From Bacillota bacterium (GTDB taxonomy: Bacteria; Bacillota; DTU030; DUMP01), in NCBI GenBank assembly GCA_012837285.1, contig DURJ01000008.1, forward strand, positions 1 through 47,073: a stretch of DNA of 47,073 nucleotides, in the 5' to 3' direction. Shown one piece after another: positions 41,125-47,073 of the stretch. The stretch's first letter is position 1. Every line of letters begins with the position of its first letter. A program made the translations under genes and the position numbers. Below the pieces are notes generated by a model, which was not told the DNA's origin, did no database searches, and was given only the letters and a program-made list of their open reading frames with translations.

Positions 41125-42086
41125 GGCTTTCCCCTCCTTAAGGTCGACAAACCTAACCAGGCTATGCCAACGGCATTGTCTGTACTGAGCTTGGGTGGGG
41201 CAAAAAACAATTTTCCTCCTACTGCCTGATGCTCGAGCCGGTCCCTTAAGCGCTCACGGATAATCTTGTTAGCGGCAACGCCGCCTACTAGTAAGACATC
41301 ACCAATCCCAAGCTCAGTAATTGCCAGGCGCAGTATCTTCTCCATAGAATTGGCAATACAACGAAACACGGCTCGTGCAATGGCCGCCTTATTGGCGTCA
41401 TTAGACACAAGCCGCAAGGCGGCTGTGGTAGGACCTGAAAAGCTGACTTGATATCCCTTTGTATGAGAAGGTACTACCAGCTCGTCCGCAGTTGGGTCTG
41501 TTAGGGCCAATTTTTCCAGGTCCGGTCCGGCTGGGAAACGAAGGCCGAGAGCGACGCCAACGCGATCGACAAATTGTCCGGCATTTAGGTCCATGGTTTT
41601 CCCCAAAACAGATAACTCAAAGCCGTCTGCCTTTTCCTGCACTGCCAGTAATTCTGTGGTCCCGCCCGACATATGAACCGCCAGAAACGCACCTGCAGAT
41701 GGGCCCCCGGCCCCCAGTCGCCCGGCAGCTAAGTGACCTTCTTGATGAGTAAAAGGTAACGACGGTATACCCATTACCCCGGCTATGGACTGAGCTAAAG
41801 ACGAAGCCGCGGTAAAGACTGGCAGATAGGAATCCGGCCGAGCGGTAGGTCTTTCGCTATAAGCTATCGCGACCGGTCTTAAGTGAGGTAACGACCGCAT
41901 TTGTTGCAACAGCTGAGGAAAGTTCTGCCAATGTTGAAACAAGGCCTCTTGCTGTCGAAGACCGGCAGTTCCTGGCTCTACTGCCAGCAGCCGGCGCCAG
42001 TCGGCCACTATTTCCCCCGCTAGGGAAACAGCCGCTACCGAAGTGGTGTAGCAGCTGCTGTCAAACCCCAGTACTATTTCTTCCAC
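41121..42086 (-). CDS. Kae1/TsaD-like ASKHA-fold protein (peptidase M22-like)
   Basis: A 321-aa protein related to TsaD/Kae1, the ATP-dependent enzyme for tRNA t6A37 synthesis. It has the opening LGFDSSCYTTSVAAV (about 5-19), the metal-binding HQEGH (about 112-116), a HMSGGTTELLAV segment (about 138-149) and GGVAANKIIRERL (about 269-281). Homology to TsaD is clear, but it is a shorter, diverged paralogue of the type seen beside xseA in Clostridia, and I do not know its function. It overlaps nusB by 13 nt at its start and xseA by 4 nt at its end. folD, which often sits here, is absent. A true tsaD would be elsewhere. Confidence 0.78.
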   Translation of the reverse strand: MEEIVLGFDSSCYTTSVAAVSLAGEIVADWRRLLAVEPGTAGLRQQEALFQHWQNFPQLLQQMRSLPHLRPVAIAYSERPTARPDSYLPVFTAASSLAQSIAGVMGIPSLPFTHQEGHLAAGRLGAGGPSAGAFLAVHMSGGTTELLAVQEKADGFELSVLGKTMDLNAGQFVDRVGVALGLRFPAGPDLEKLALTDPTADELVVPSHTKGYQVSFSGPTTAALRLVSNDANKAAIARAVFRCIANSMEKILRLAITELGIGDVLLVGGVAANKIIRERLRDRLEHQAVGGKLFFAPPKLSTDNAVGIAWLGLSTLRRGKP

Positions 42087-42505
42087 TTGGTTTTGTCATC
42101 CTCTGCAAATTTGAGTTTAGCTACAGAGCTAAGGATACCGTTAACAAAGCGGCTCGATTGGCCGGTAGAATATAACTTAGCCAACTCCACAGCTTCGTTT
42201 ATAGCCACCGCAGCCGGTACATCAGGACAAAAAAGCAGTTCATATGCCGCTAGCCTCAATACCATTCGGTCTATGTTGGCCATGCGTTCTAAGCTCCAAT
42301 CCGGGCTGAATTGGGCTAAGATTATATCCACTTCCTCCTGTTTGGCCAGTACGCCATTAACCAACTCACAGGCAAAGCTGGCTTCATCTTCGGTTAGCCT
42401 GTCTTCCAATATTAGTTGCTGTAAAGCAAAATCAGGTTGAGCTCCTCCCAACTCAACCTGAAACAGAGTTTTTAGAGCAGCTTCGCGCCCTTGTCGCCGA
42501 CCCAA
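42074..42505 (-). CDS. nusB: Transcription antitermination protein NusB
   Basis: Binds boxA RNA with NusE (S10) in ribosomal RNA antitermination. The 143-aa all-helical protein has GRRQGREAALKTLFQVE at its start and LRLAAYELLFCPDVPAAVAINEAVELAKLYSTGQSSRFVNGILSS in the family pattern. The start is TTG at 42505 with AAGGGG upstream. It sits 18 nt after the DUF2273 gene and leads the Kae1-like/xse/ispA group. Confidence 0.96.
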   Translation of the reverse strand: MGRRQGREAALKTLFQVELGGAQPDFALQQLILEDRLTEDEASFACELVNGVLAKQEEVDIILAQFSPDWSLERMANIDRMVLRLAAYELLFCPDVPAAVAINEAVELAKLYSTGQSSRFVNGILSSVAKLKFAEDDKTKWKK

Positions 42506-42523
42506 CTGTATCGCCCCTTTCCC

Positions 42524-42739
42524 TTAGCGAGGCGGAAATATTTTGTCTAACAAAGAAGATAGCTTCTCTCCTTGATCAACTTGCTTTCCTAACATATAGC
42601 CCGCTATCAAACAAATAAGGAGAAAGAAGGCGGCAAAAAACCCTTTCGCTAGAACTGTCAAGCCAAAGACTAGCCCCAGGATAGAAAATATTACCTTGCC
42701 GCCATGACGGGTGAGGAAATTGAACCAAAAATTTGCCAT
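42524..42739 (-). CDS. DUF2273 small membrane protein
   Basis: A 71-aa protein with two hydrophobic segments (about 13-34 and 33-50) linked to a short charged tail. The family lies with Asp23/AmaP in envelope-stress modules of Firmicutes and its function is not established. It lies 15 nt after amaP. Membership is by size, hydropathy and context. Confidence 0.82.
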   Translation of the reverse strand: MANFWFNFLTRHGGKVIFSILGLVFGLTVLAKGFFAAFFLLICLIAGYMLGKQVDQGEKLSSLLDKIFPPR

Positions 42740-42754
42740 GGTAATACCTCTTTC

Positions 42755-43303
42755 CTAGCGGGGCGCTCGGGTTCTGAAGGTGGGTTCGGTTCCTACGCCC
42801 TGTACCTCTACACTGATGGAAGTGGCCGTAAGCCCGGCAACTTCCTTGAGGTGTGAGCTAAGGATTTCCTGAACCTCCTCTGCCAACTCCGGAACATTGG
42901 CTTCCTTCTCAACCCAGGCCTTAATTCTTACTGCAACTCCCTCCGGTTGAGCCACAACAGCGGGGCGGACTTCCCGTATCCCAGCTACCTGCAATGCTGT
43001 TCGTTGAACCATATTCTCCACTGCTGCCACTGTAATACTTATTTCTCCCAGTTCCGAACGGGCAACTAGGGCCCCTAACACCTTGCGCCTAGCCAGGGAA
43101 AGACGTATCAGCCGTAAGCCTATTGCCAACATTACCCCGCCTACAATCGCAGCTTCCCAGCGGCCATAAACAAACTCACTGGTTAACCGCATCCCCAGAT
43201 TGATAGCAGGACCCCAATTAAAGGCCATAAGGACAACGCTCACCGCTGCAACTACCAGTAAAATAGCAGCTACAATAAGTAAGAATCGATCACCTGTACT
43301 CAC
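42755..43303 (-). CDS. amaP: Alkaline shock response membrane anchor protein AmaP
   Basis: A 182-aa membrane protein with two N-terminal hydrophobic segments (about 5-30 and 45-65) and a cytoplasmic Asp23-like domain (about 80-175; ITVAAVENMVQRTALQVAGI then VAVRIKAWVEKEANVPELAEEVQEIL). It is expected to tether Asp23 to the membrane. GTG at 43303 has GGAAGTGGAG upstream; the frame to 43327 overlaps the asp23 stop. It follows asp23 by 13 nt. Confidence 0.88.
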   Translation of the reverse strand: MSTGDRFLLIVAAILLVVAAVSVVLMAFNWGPAINLGMRLTSEFVYGRWEAAIVGGVMLAIGLRLIRLSLARRKVLGALVARSELGEISITVAAVENMVQRTALQVAGIREVRPAVVAQPEGVAVRIKAWVEKEANVPELAEEVQEILSSHLKEVAGLTATSISVEVQGVGTEPTFRTRAPR

Positions 43304-43316
43304 AGCTCCACTTCCT

Positions 43317-43724
43317 TTACTTAACACGAGCTTCTTCTTCTTTTTCTTCGCCTGCTATCTTTACTCCCTGAACATGAACATTAACCTCAACCACATCCAG
43401 ACCGGTCATGCTTTCGATAGCTTTCTTGACATCAACTTGCACGTGCCAGGCAACCTCCGGAATCTTCACCCCGTATTCCACAATGAGGAACAAGTCCACT
43501 GCCGTTTGCCTTTCACCCACTTCTACCTTAACACCTTTGGTAAAATTCTTGCGGCCCAGCATTTCCGCAATACCTCCGGCCAACCCTCCGCTCATGCCGG
43601 CAACACCTGATACTTCTGTAGCCGCTAAACCGGCAATAATAGCAACAACCTCATCAGCAATTTTCACACTTCCCAAATCGCTCTCAGACTCCACAACTTG
43701 AACTCCATCCGGTAGTCTATCCAA
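43317..43724 (-). CDS. asp23: Asp23/Gls24 family envelope stress response protein
   Basis: A cytoplasmic protein of about 135 aa in the Asp23 family, which coats the inner membrane face via AmaP under cell-wall or alkaline stress. Visible pattern: LGSVKIADEVVAIIAGLAATEVSGVAGM and VKVEVGERQTAVDLFLIVEYG, then EVNVHVQGVKI. I place the start at TTG 43724 with AAGGGAG 8 nt upstream. The open frame continues to 43811, but that part contains a sigma-A promoter (43761-43789), so translation should begin later. In Bacillus this place holds accBC-yqhY; here accB and accC are absent. Confidence 0.88.
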   Translation of the reverse strand: MDRLPDGVQVVESESDLGSVKIADEVVAIIAGLAATEVSGVAGMSGGLAGGIAEMLGRKNFTKGVKVEVGERQTAVDLFLIVEYGVKIPEVAWHVQVDVKKAIESMTGLDVVEVNVHVQGVKIAGEEKEEEARVK

Positions 43725-43760
43725 AACAATCTCTCCCTTGCCTTCGTCTTCTGTTTCTTC

Positions 43761-43789
43761 ATTATAGCAGAATTGGTACAGGCTGACAA
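43761..43789 (-). promoter_or_regulatory. Sigma-A promoter of the asp23-nusB-ispA operon
   Basis: On the minus strand TTGTCA (43784-43789), a 17-bp spacer and perfect TATAAT (43761-43766) with an extended -10 TG. It lies immediately after the spoIIIAH stop and about 30 bp of leader precede the asp23 TTG start. It lets the housekeeping genes be expressed independently of the sporulation operon. Confidence 0.82.
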
Positions 43790-43794
43790 CGAAT

Positions 43795-44337
43795 TCAAAG
43801 CCGCGTATCAATAATGATGTTTTCCAACGGTAGCCCTGAGCTCCTGGCTACCACATCACCTATACGAGCGGCCTCGTCGGCGGTAAGATCAGGAGCTTTC
43901 ACTAGCACATGCACTGAATCAGAATGCAAATAGACCAATGCATCGGCAAAACCTTTGGCTTTGATCAATGCCTCTATTTCTACTTCTTTGGCCAGTTCTT
44001 CACTGAGCAGAATTAACCGGGCCTGGGCTTCTTTACGGTTCTCTTCATCAGTGTTTGGATTGTGTATGATCTCCCGTAAAGTATCGATTTCTTGACTACG
44101 GACACGATCTCGATCCAACCGTTGTTCCACATAAAAATCCTGTCGGCGCGGTTCCGTTTGCTGTTTCTCCGACCCGAGCTCAGCTGACGGGCCAGGCTCA
44201 GAGTTTTCTTTTGGAGGGGGTTCAGCCAACTTGTAGCTTTTAGCCAGTTGCTGATTGCGAAGATAAAACGCTGATGCCAGCAAAACCGCAACACAAATCA
44301 ATAACCATGTAGTTATGTTTCTTTCCTGCCAACGCAT
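43795..44337 (-). CDS. spoIIIAH: Stage III sporulation protein AH
   Basis: Mother-cell membrane protein that bridges the intermembrane space to SpoIIQ, forming the feeding-tube channel. The 180-aa protein has an N-terminal transmembrane helix (about 10-27), a disordered Pro/Glu/Gln linker (about 38-65) and a C-terminal YscJ/FliF-like domain (about 75-180; ALIKAKGFADALVYLHSDSVHVLVKAP). The ATG at 44337 has AAAGGGTGG 7 nt upstream. It is last in the spoIIIA operon and is followed by the asp23 promoter. Confidence 0.95.
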   Translation of the reverse strand: MRWQERNITTWLLICVAVLLASAFYLRNQQLAKSYKLAEPPPKENSEPGPSAELGSEKQQTEPRRQDFYVEQRLDRDRVRSQEIDTLREIIHNPNTDEENRKEAQARLILLSEELAKEVEIEALIKAKGFADALVYLHSDSVHVLVKAPDLTADEAARIGDVVARSSGLPLENIIIDTRL

Positions 44338-44339
44338 CT

Positions 44340-44969
44340 TCAATCCACCCTTTCCAAAACCTTCACCTTGTGAGCCGGTAAACCCAGTACTACTTGTACC
44401 GCCTGGCTAAGTTCCTCTTTTATGAATGGGTTCTTGGCACCCTCTGCGATCACCAGCACGCCGCGAACAGTCGGTAGGAACTCATCTACCACTACCGGGT
44501 ACTCTGCATTTCCTTCCCTAGCCATCACCAACTGCGCTTCTGTACGTTTTTCTTCACTAACACGAACTGTACTACCTGCCGGCGCTTTTTCTTCCGTGCT
44601 CCTCACTTCTTCCTGCCGGTTAGTAGCGTAGGTAACTCGGTTACCGCCCTCCAAGCTAAGATGAACCAGCACTTGTCCAGCTCCTCGTACTTGGGATAGG
44701 GTGTTTGCCAGCTGCAGCTCTAGCGTCTCCTGGTAAGATACCGACCCAATCTGCTTTGAAGCGCTGGCTACAGTGGAACCAGGTGAGGGACTGGACGAGG
44801 GTCTATCCTGAGCCGGACCTTTCACCAACTGTCCGGCTATAAGGAGGATTAGGCCTAAGCCGGCCAACAATCCCAACTTTACCAGTGTGTAGCGGTCGAT
44901 CTTTAACCATTGCCAGCTCATATGTTTTCTGGGTTTCGTCTTCAGTGACCACGTATCTTTGTCTGTCAT
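44340..44969 (-). CDS. spoIIIAG: Stage III sporulation protein AG
   Basis: Ring-forming component of the SpoIIIA-SpoIIQ channel. The 209-aa protein has a transmembrane helix (about 30-48), a Ser/Pro-rich linker (about 55-70), and a ring-building motif domain (about 80-205; LELQLANTLSQVRGAGQVLVHL, VRGVLVIAEGAKNPFIKEELSQAVQVVLGLPAHKVKV). The ATG at 44969 has GGGGG upstream. It ends 2 nt before spoIIIAH begins. Confidence 0.95.
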   Translation of the reverse strand: MTDKDTWSLKTKPRKHMSWQWLKIDRYTLVKLGLLAGLGLILLIAGQLVKGPAQDRPSSSPSPGSTVASASKQIGSVSYQETLELQLANTLSQVRGAGQVLVHLSLEGGNRVTYATNRQEEVRSTEEKAPAGSTVRVSEEKRTEAQLVMAREGNAEYPVVVDEFLPTVRGVLVIAEGAKNPFIKEELSQAVQVVLGLPAHKVKVLERVD

Positions 44970-44993
44970 CCACCCTGTCCCCCTTTTGTTTCG

Positions 44994-45527
44994 TCAGTCG
45001 ATCCAGCTTACTGCCACCTTGTCCTTTGCTAAGCCATAGAAATCGGCGAGGAAGGTGGCAATACTCTCTATGTTGACTTGCTCTCGTTGCTGCTTATCCG
45101 CCTGGAGTACAACTGTCAGTGAACGCAACTGCCCAAAATCGACCCCATTGGCGCGATCTGCAACGTCAACCGTTACCGCCGCTCTCACTGTCTCGTCTTG
45201 AGATCTCAGCAGCCACAACACCTGCTGTTCGATATTGGTCCGATATTGGGTTAGAACTTGTTGTAATTGCTGCTTTTCCAAATCTTTTCCTCGAGCTAAG
45301 ACTTCATCGGTCTCTGCTTCAGCTATTCGTGGTAACCCCGGTTCTGTTTGGTTTTGGATCTGGTCCACCAAGGCCGATACCGGTCCGAGTAACAATATCA
45401 AAACAAAGAGCCCAACCAACACTTGTACCATCGGCTTCATGTTGCCTGACGGTAACAATAATTCCAAAAACCCAGCAAAGAACACCAGAATGATTATGGT
45501 TCGTACCCAATCTTGCAACCACACCAT
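44994..45527 (-). CDS. spoIIIAF: Stage III sporulation protein AF
   Basis: Membrane component of the SpoIIIA complex. The 177-aa protein has two transmembrane segments (about 6-24 and 33-53), the FLELLLPSGNMKPMVQVLVGLFVLILLL pattern of the family, and a C-terminal ring-building domain (about 110-175). I place the start at ATG 45527, with GGGTGG 8 nt upstream. An earlier GTG at 45539 is possible. It is read in tight order with spoIIIAE and AG. Confidence 0.93.
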   Translation of the reverse strand: MVWLQDWVRTIIILVFFAGFLELLLPSGNMKPMVQVLVGLFVLILLLGPVSALVDQIQNQTEPGLPRIAEAETDEVLARGKDLEKQQLQQVLTQYRTNIEQQVLWLLRSQDETVRAAVTVDVADRANGVDFGQLRSLTVVLQADKQQREQVNIESIATFLADFYGLAKDKVAVSWID

Positions 45528-45531
45528 GTCT

Positions 45532-46683
45532 TCATCCACCCCGCCCCAGTGACAAGCTGGTCAGCCCTACTAAAGCTGTCAGTGCTAGAAAAAACAATAA
45601 AGCCACAACTCCCACGGTAGCAAAAATTAGCCCCAGACTGTTACCTAAGCCCCCTAAACACCGGGCGACTCGGGCATTAGCAATAGGCTCTGCCAACGCA
45701 GCTGCCAATCTATAGACGAAAATCAAAGCCAAAATTTTAAGGAGTGGAAAAGCGCAAAGGAGCAGTAACATTAACATTCCCGCAGTACTTACCGCCGTTT
45801 GCACCACTGCCGAATAACCAACCACAGCTTCCACAGCATCTGCAAACAGCTTCCCAACTACAGGAATAAAAGAACCGGCCAAGAACTTAGCGCTCCGAAT
45901 CGACACGCTGTCAACCACCTTACCTGCTGCTCCTTGGACGGCACTCACGCCGACAAACACACATAATACCATTCCCAACAGCGTAACACATACTCCGGAT
46001 ATGAACGAAGCCAGCCGCCCCACGTTTATCTCCGGAACCACGTATGTTACCAGGTTTAGTACTGTACTTAGATAAAGTAAAGGAAAGACTATGTCTTTGG
46101 TAAGGGTACCTAAAATAGTAATAGTGGCTAACAGAAATGGATGCATGAGCGCTGTGCTGGCCACAGCACCGCTAGCCACTAACATGGTAAATAAAACAGG
46201 GAGCAAGGCCTGCATAAAGGAAACCATGTTAGAAATAGCCGTCTTGCCTGTTGATAGAGCCACATGAAAGCTCTGGACAGCTACTCCCATGATAGCTATG
46301 AAAACCAGCGTTTGAGCAACCCGCACAGTTCCTTGAACCTGAAAGCTATGTTCTAACGTGGTCAGTAAAGCAGTAAACACAACCATGACTAGCAACTGGC
46401 CCAAAAGTCTTGATCCTACCACAACTTCACGGAAAAAGTACCTTGTCAGCCCGGTTATCACCGCTCGCCAGTCAAATCCTTTACCGCTCCTGGCCTGAGC
46501 CAGCAGGTCTCTCCACTGAAAACTAGGCACAAATAGGGCCCAGTCGCCTTCCAAAGCTCTAACGATGTCTTCCAACGCCCACAGATCCAGATCATTTGTT
46601 TCTTCGATGCCTTCAGCTCGGACACCAACAGATGGAAACATAATGGCAACCAGCAAAGCTATCAGCAGGCACTGCTTCTTCAT
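45532..46683 (-). CDS. spoIIIAE: Stage III sporulation protein AE
   Basis: Large polytopic membrane protein of the SpoIIIA complex, proposed as part of its permease-like core. The 383-aa protein has a signal-like N-terminus (about 1-22), a soluble stretch (25-75) and about seven transmembrane segments through residue 380, with the conserved STVLNLVTYVVPEINVGRLASF and GKLFADAVEAVVGYSAVVQTAVS regions. The ATG at 46683 has GAGGTG upstream and leaves 10 nt after the spoIIIAD stop. Confidence 0.95.
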   Translation of the reverse strand: MKKQCLLIALLVAIMFPSVGVRAEGIEETNDLDLWALEDIVRALEGDWALFVPSFQWRDLLAQARSGKGFDWRAVITGLTRYFFREVVVGSRLLGQLLVMVVFTALLTTLEHSFQVQGTVRVAQTLVFIAIMGVAVQSFHVALSTGKTAISNMVSFMQALLPVLFTMLVASGAVASTALMHPFLLATITILGTLTKDIVFPLLYLSTVLNLVTYVVPEINVGRLASFISGVCVTLLGMVLCVFVGVSAVQGAAGKVVDSVSIRSAKFLAGSFIPVVGKLFADAVEAVVGYSAVVQTAVSTAGMLMLLLLCAFPLLKILALIFVYRLAAALAEPIANARVARCLGGLGNSLGLIFATVGVVALLFFLALTALVGLTSLSLGRGG

Positions 46684-46693
46684 GTATTTCACC

Positions 46694-47073
46694 TCAAGGA
46701 AGAAGTTTTAGGGCCAAGTCAAATACCGTGAGTAGAATCGGTACAGCCAAAAGGAGAATTACCACTCGGCCGGCCAGTTCTACCGTACCGGCCAAAGCCT
46801 CCTGCCCGGCATCACGACAAATTTGGGAGCCAAATTCAGCTATATAAGCAATGGCAATAATTTTCAAAATTAGGGTAAAGTATTGCGGATTAACACCGGT
46901 ACGTTGGGCCAAAGACTCTAGCACACCAATAACACTGCCTAGGCGAGTAACAGCAAACAAAAAAATCAGTGCTCCTACTGTCAGACTTAAGAGTAGGGCC
47001 AACTCCGGCTGTTCCTGGCGTACAATCAAAATAAGTAAAGTGGAAGCTATGGCTACGCCCAAAATCGGTATTA
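46694..47073 (-). CDS. spoIIIAD: Stage III sporulation protein AD, 5'-truncated by window edge
   Basis: Small membrane protein (family about 129 aa) of the SpoIIIA complex. The visible part shows ILIVRQEQPELALLLSLTVGALIFLFAV and VNPQYFTLILKIIAIAYIAEFGSQICRDAGQEALAGTVELAGRVVILLLA, the family hallmark, with about three or four hydrophobic segments. The frame stays open to the end of the window, with further in-family residues (IPILG), so the true start is outside. spoIIIAA-AC should lie beyond the window. Confidence 0.93.
   Translation of the reverse strand, partial: IPILGVAIASTLLILIVRQEQPELALLLSLTVGALIFLFAVTRLGSVIGVLESLAQRTGVNPQYFTLILKIIAIAYIAEFGSQICRDAGQEALAGTVELAGRVVILLLAVPILLTVFDLALKLLP

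Noticed and set aside
1-47073. CRISPR arrays, insertion sequences, prophage or rRNA genes
   Set aside because: No regularly spaced repeats, transposase, integrase-phage cluster or rRNA sequence was seen; XerD is the chromosomal recombinase.

Overview
The window reads as a chromosomal segment of an anaerobic, endospore-forming member of the Clostridia (Bacillota). The evidence is the sporulation gene set (spoIIM, spoIVA, spoIIP, spo0A, spoIVB, spoIIIAD-AH), a ferredoxin-dependent 2-oxoacid oxidoreductase with butyrate kinase, an IspH-ribosomal protein S1 fusion, and a gene order from spoIIIA to spo0A/bkdR/buk that parallels the classical Firmicutes order. Base composition looks moderate (near 50% GC). 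I cannot name the species. Almost everything is on the minus strand; the exceptions are a plus-strand island at 3.2-7.5 kb and one tRNA.

Layout. 1-2950 (minus): nudix hydrolase, spoIIM, xerD and a truncated deoB. 3208-7506 (plus): a 51-codon small ORF, two near-identical sodium-dependent NSS-family transporters each followed by a terminator, and a cobalamin adenosyltransferase. 7507-10242 (minus): M18 aminopeptidase, a TtcA-like PP-loop enzyme and ogt. 10.4-10.8 kb: divergent tRNA-Leu(UAA) and tRNA-Cys(GCA). 10.8-21.4 kb (minus): spoIVA, der, a radical-SAM DUF512 protein, two DUF3189 proteins, spoIIP, a DUF1614 protein, type II IPP isomerase and ispH-rpsA. 21.5-27.9 kb (minus): a buk / P-loop NTPase / ferredoxin / 2-oxoacid:ferredoxin oxidoreductase operon behind a clear sigma-54 promoter, a large palindromic site upstream of it, and the gene for a BkdR-like sigma-54 activator. 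28.2-37.5 kb (minus): spo0A (with a consensus-grade sigma-H promoter), spoIVB, recN, argR, nadK, a membrane-anchored nuclease-fold protein, tlyA, dxs and oapA. 37.6-38.2 kb: a roughly 600-nt gene-free but promoter-led, structured stretch that I identify as OLE RNA. 38.3-47.07 kb (minus): DUF212 protein, ispA, xseB, xseA, a Kae1/TsaD-like protein, nusB, an Asp23/AmaP/DUF2273 envelope-stress module and spoIIIAH to spoIIIAD (truncated at the window edge).

How it fits together. Isoprenoid precursor genes (dxs, ispA, ispH, fni) recur. In the OLE region they surround the OLE RNA/OapA ribonucleoprotein locus, the standout system here. Its membership rests on position, size, promoter, visible hairpins and the adjacent OapA-like membrane protein; a covariance search is the decisive test. 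The second coherent unit is the sigma-54-controlled operon, which would oxidise branched-chain (or similar) 2-oxoacids to acyl-CoA plus reduced ferredoxin and gain ATP through butyrate kinase. The phosphotransacylase step is not encoded in the window. The NSS transporters could supply amino acids, but that link is inference.

Many starts were chosen from ribosome-binding-site spacing rather than the longest frame. GTG and TTG starts are frequent, so several genes are given shorter than the maximal open frame.
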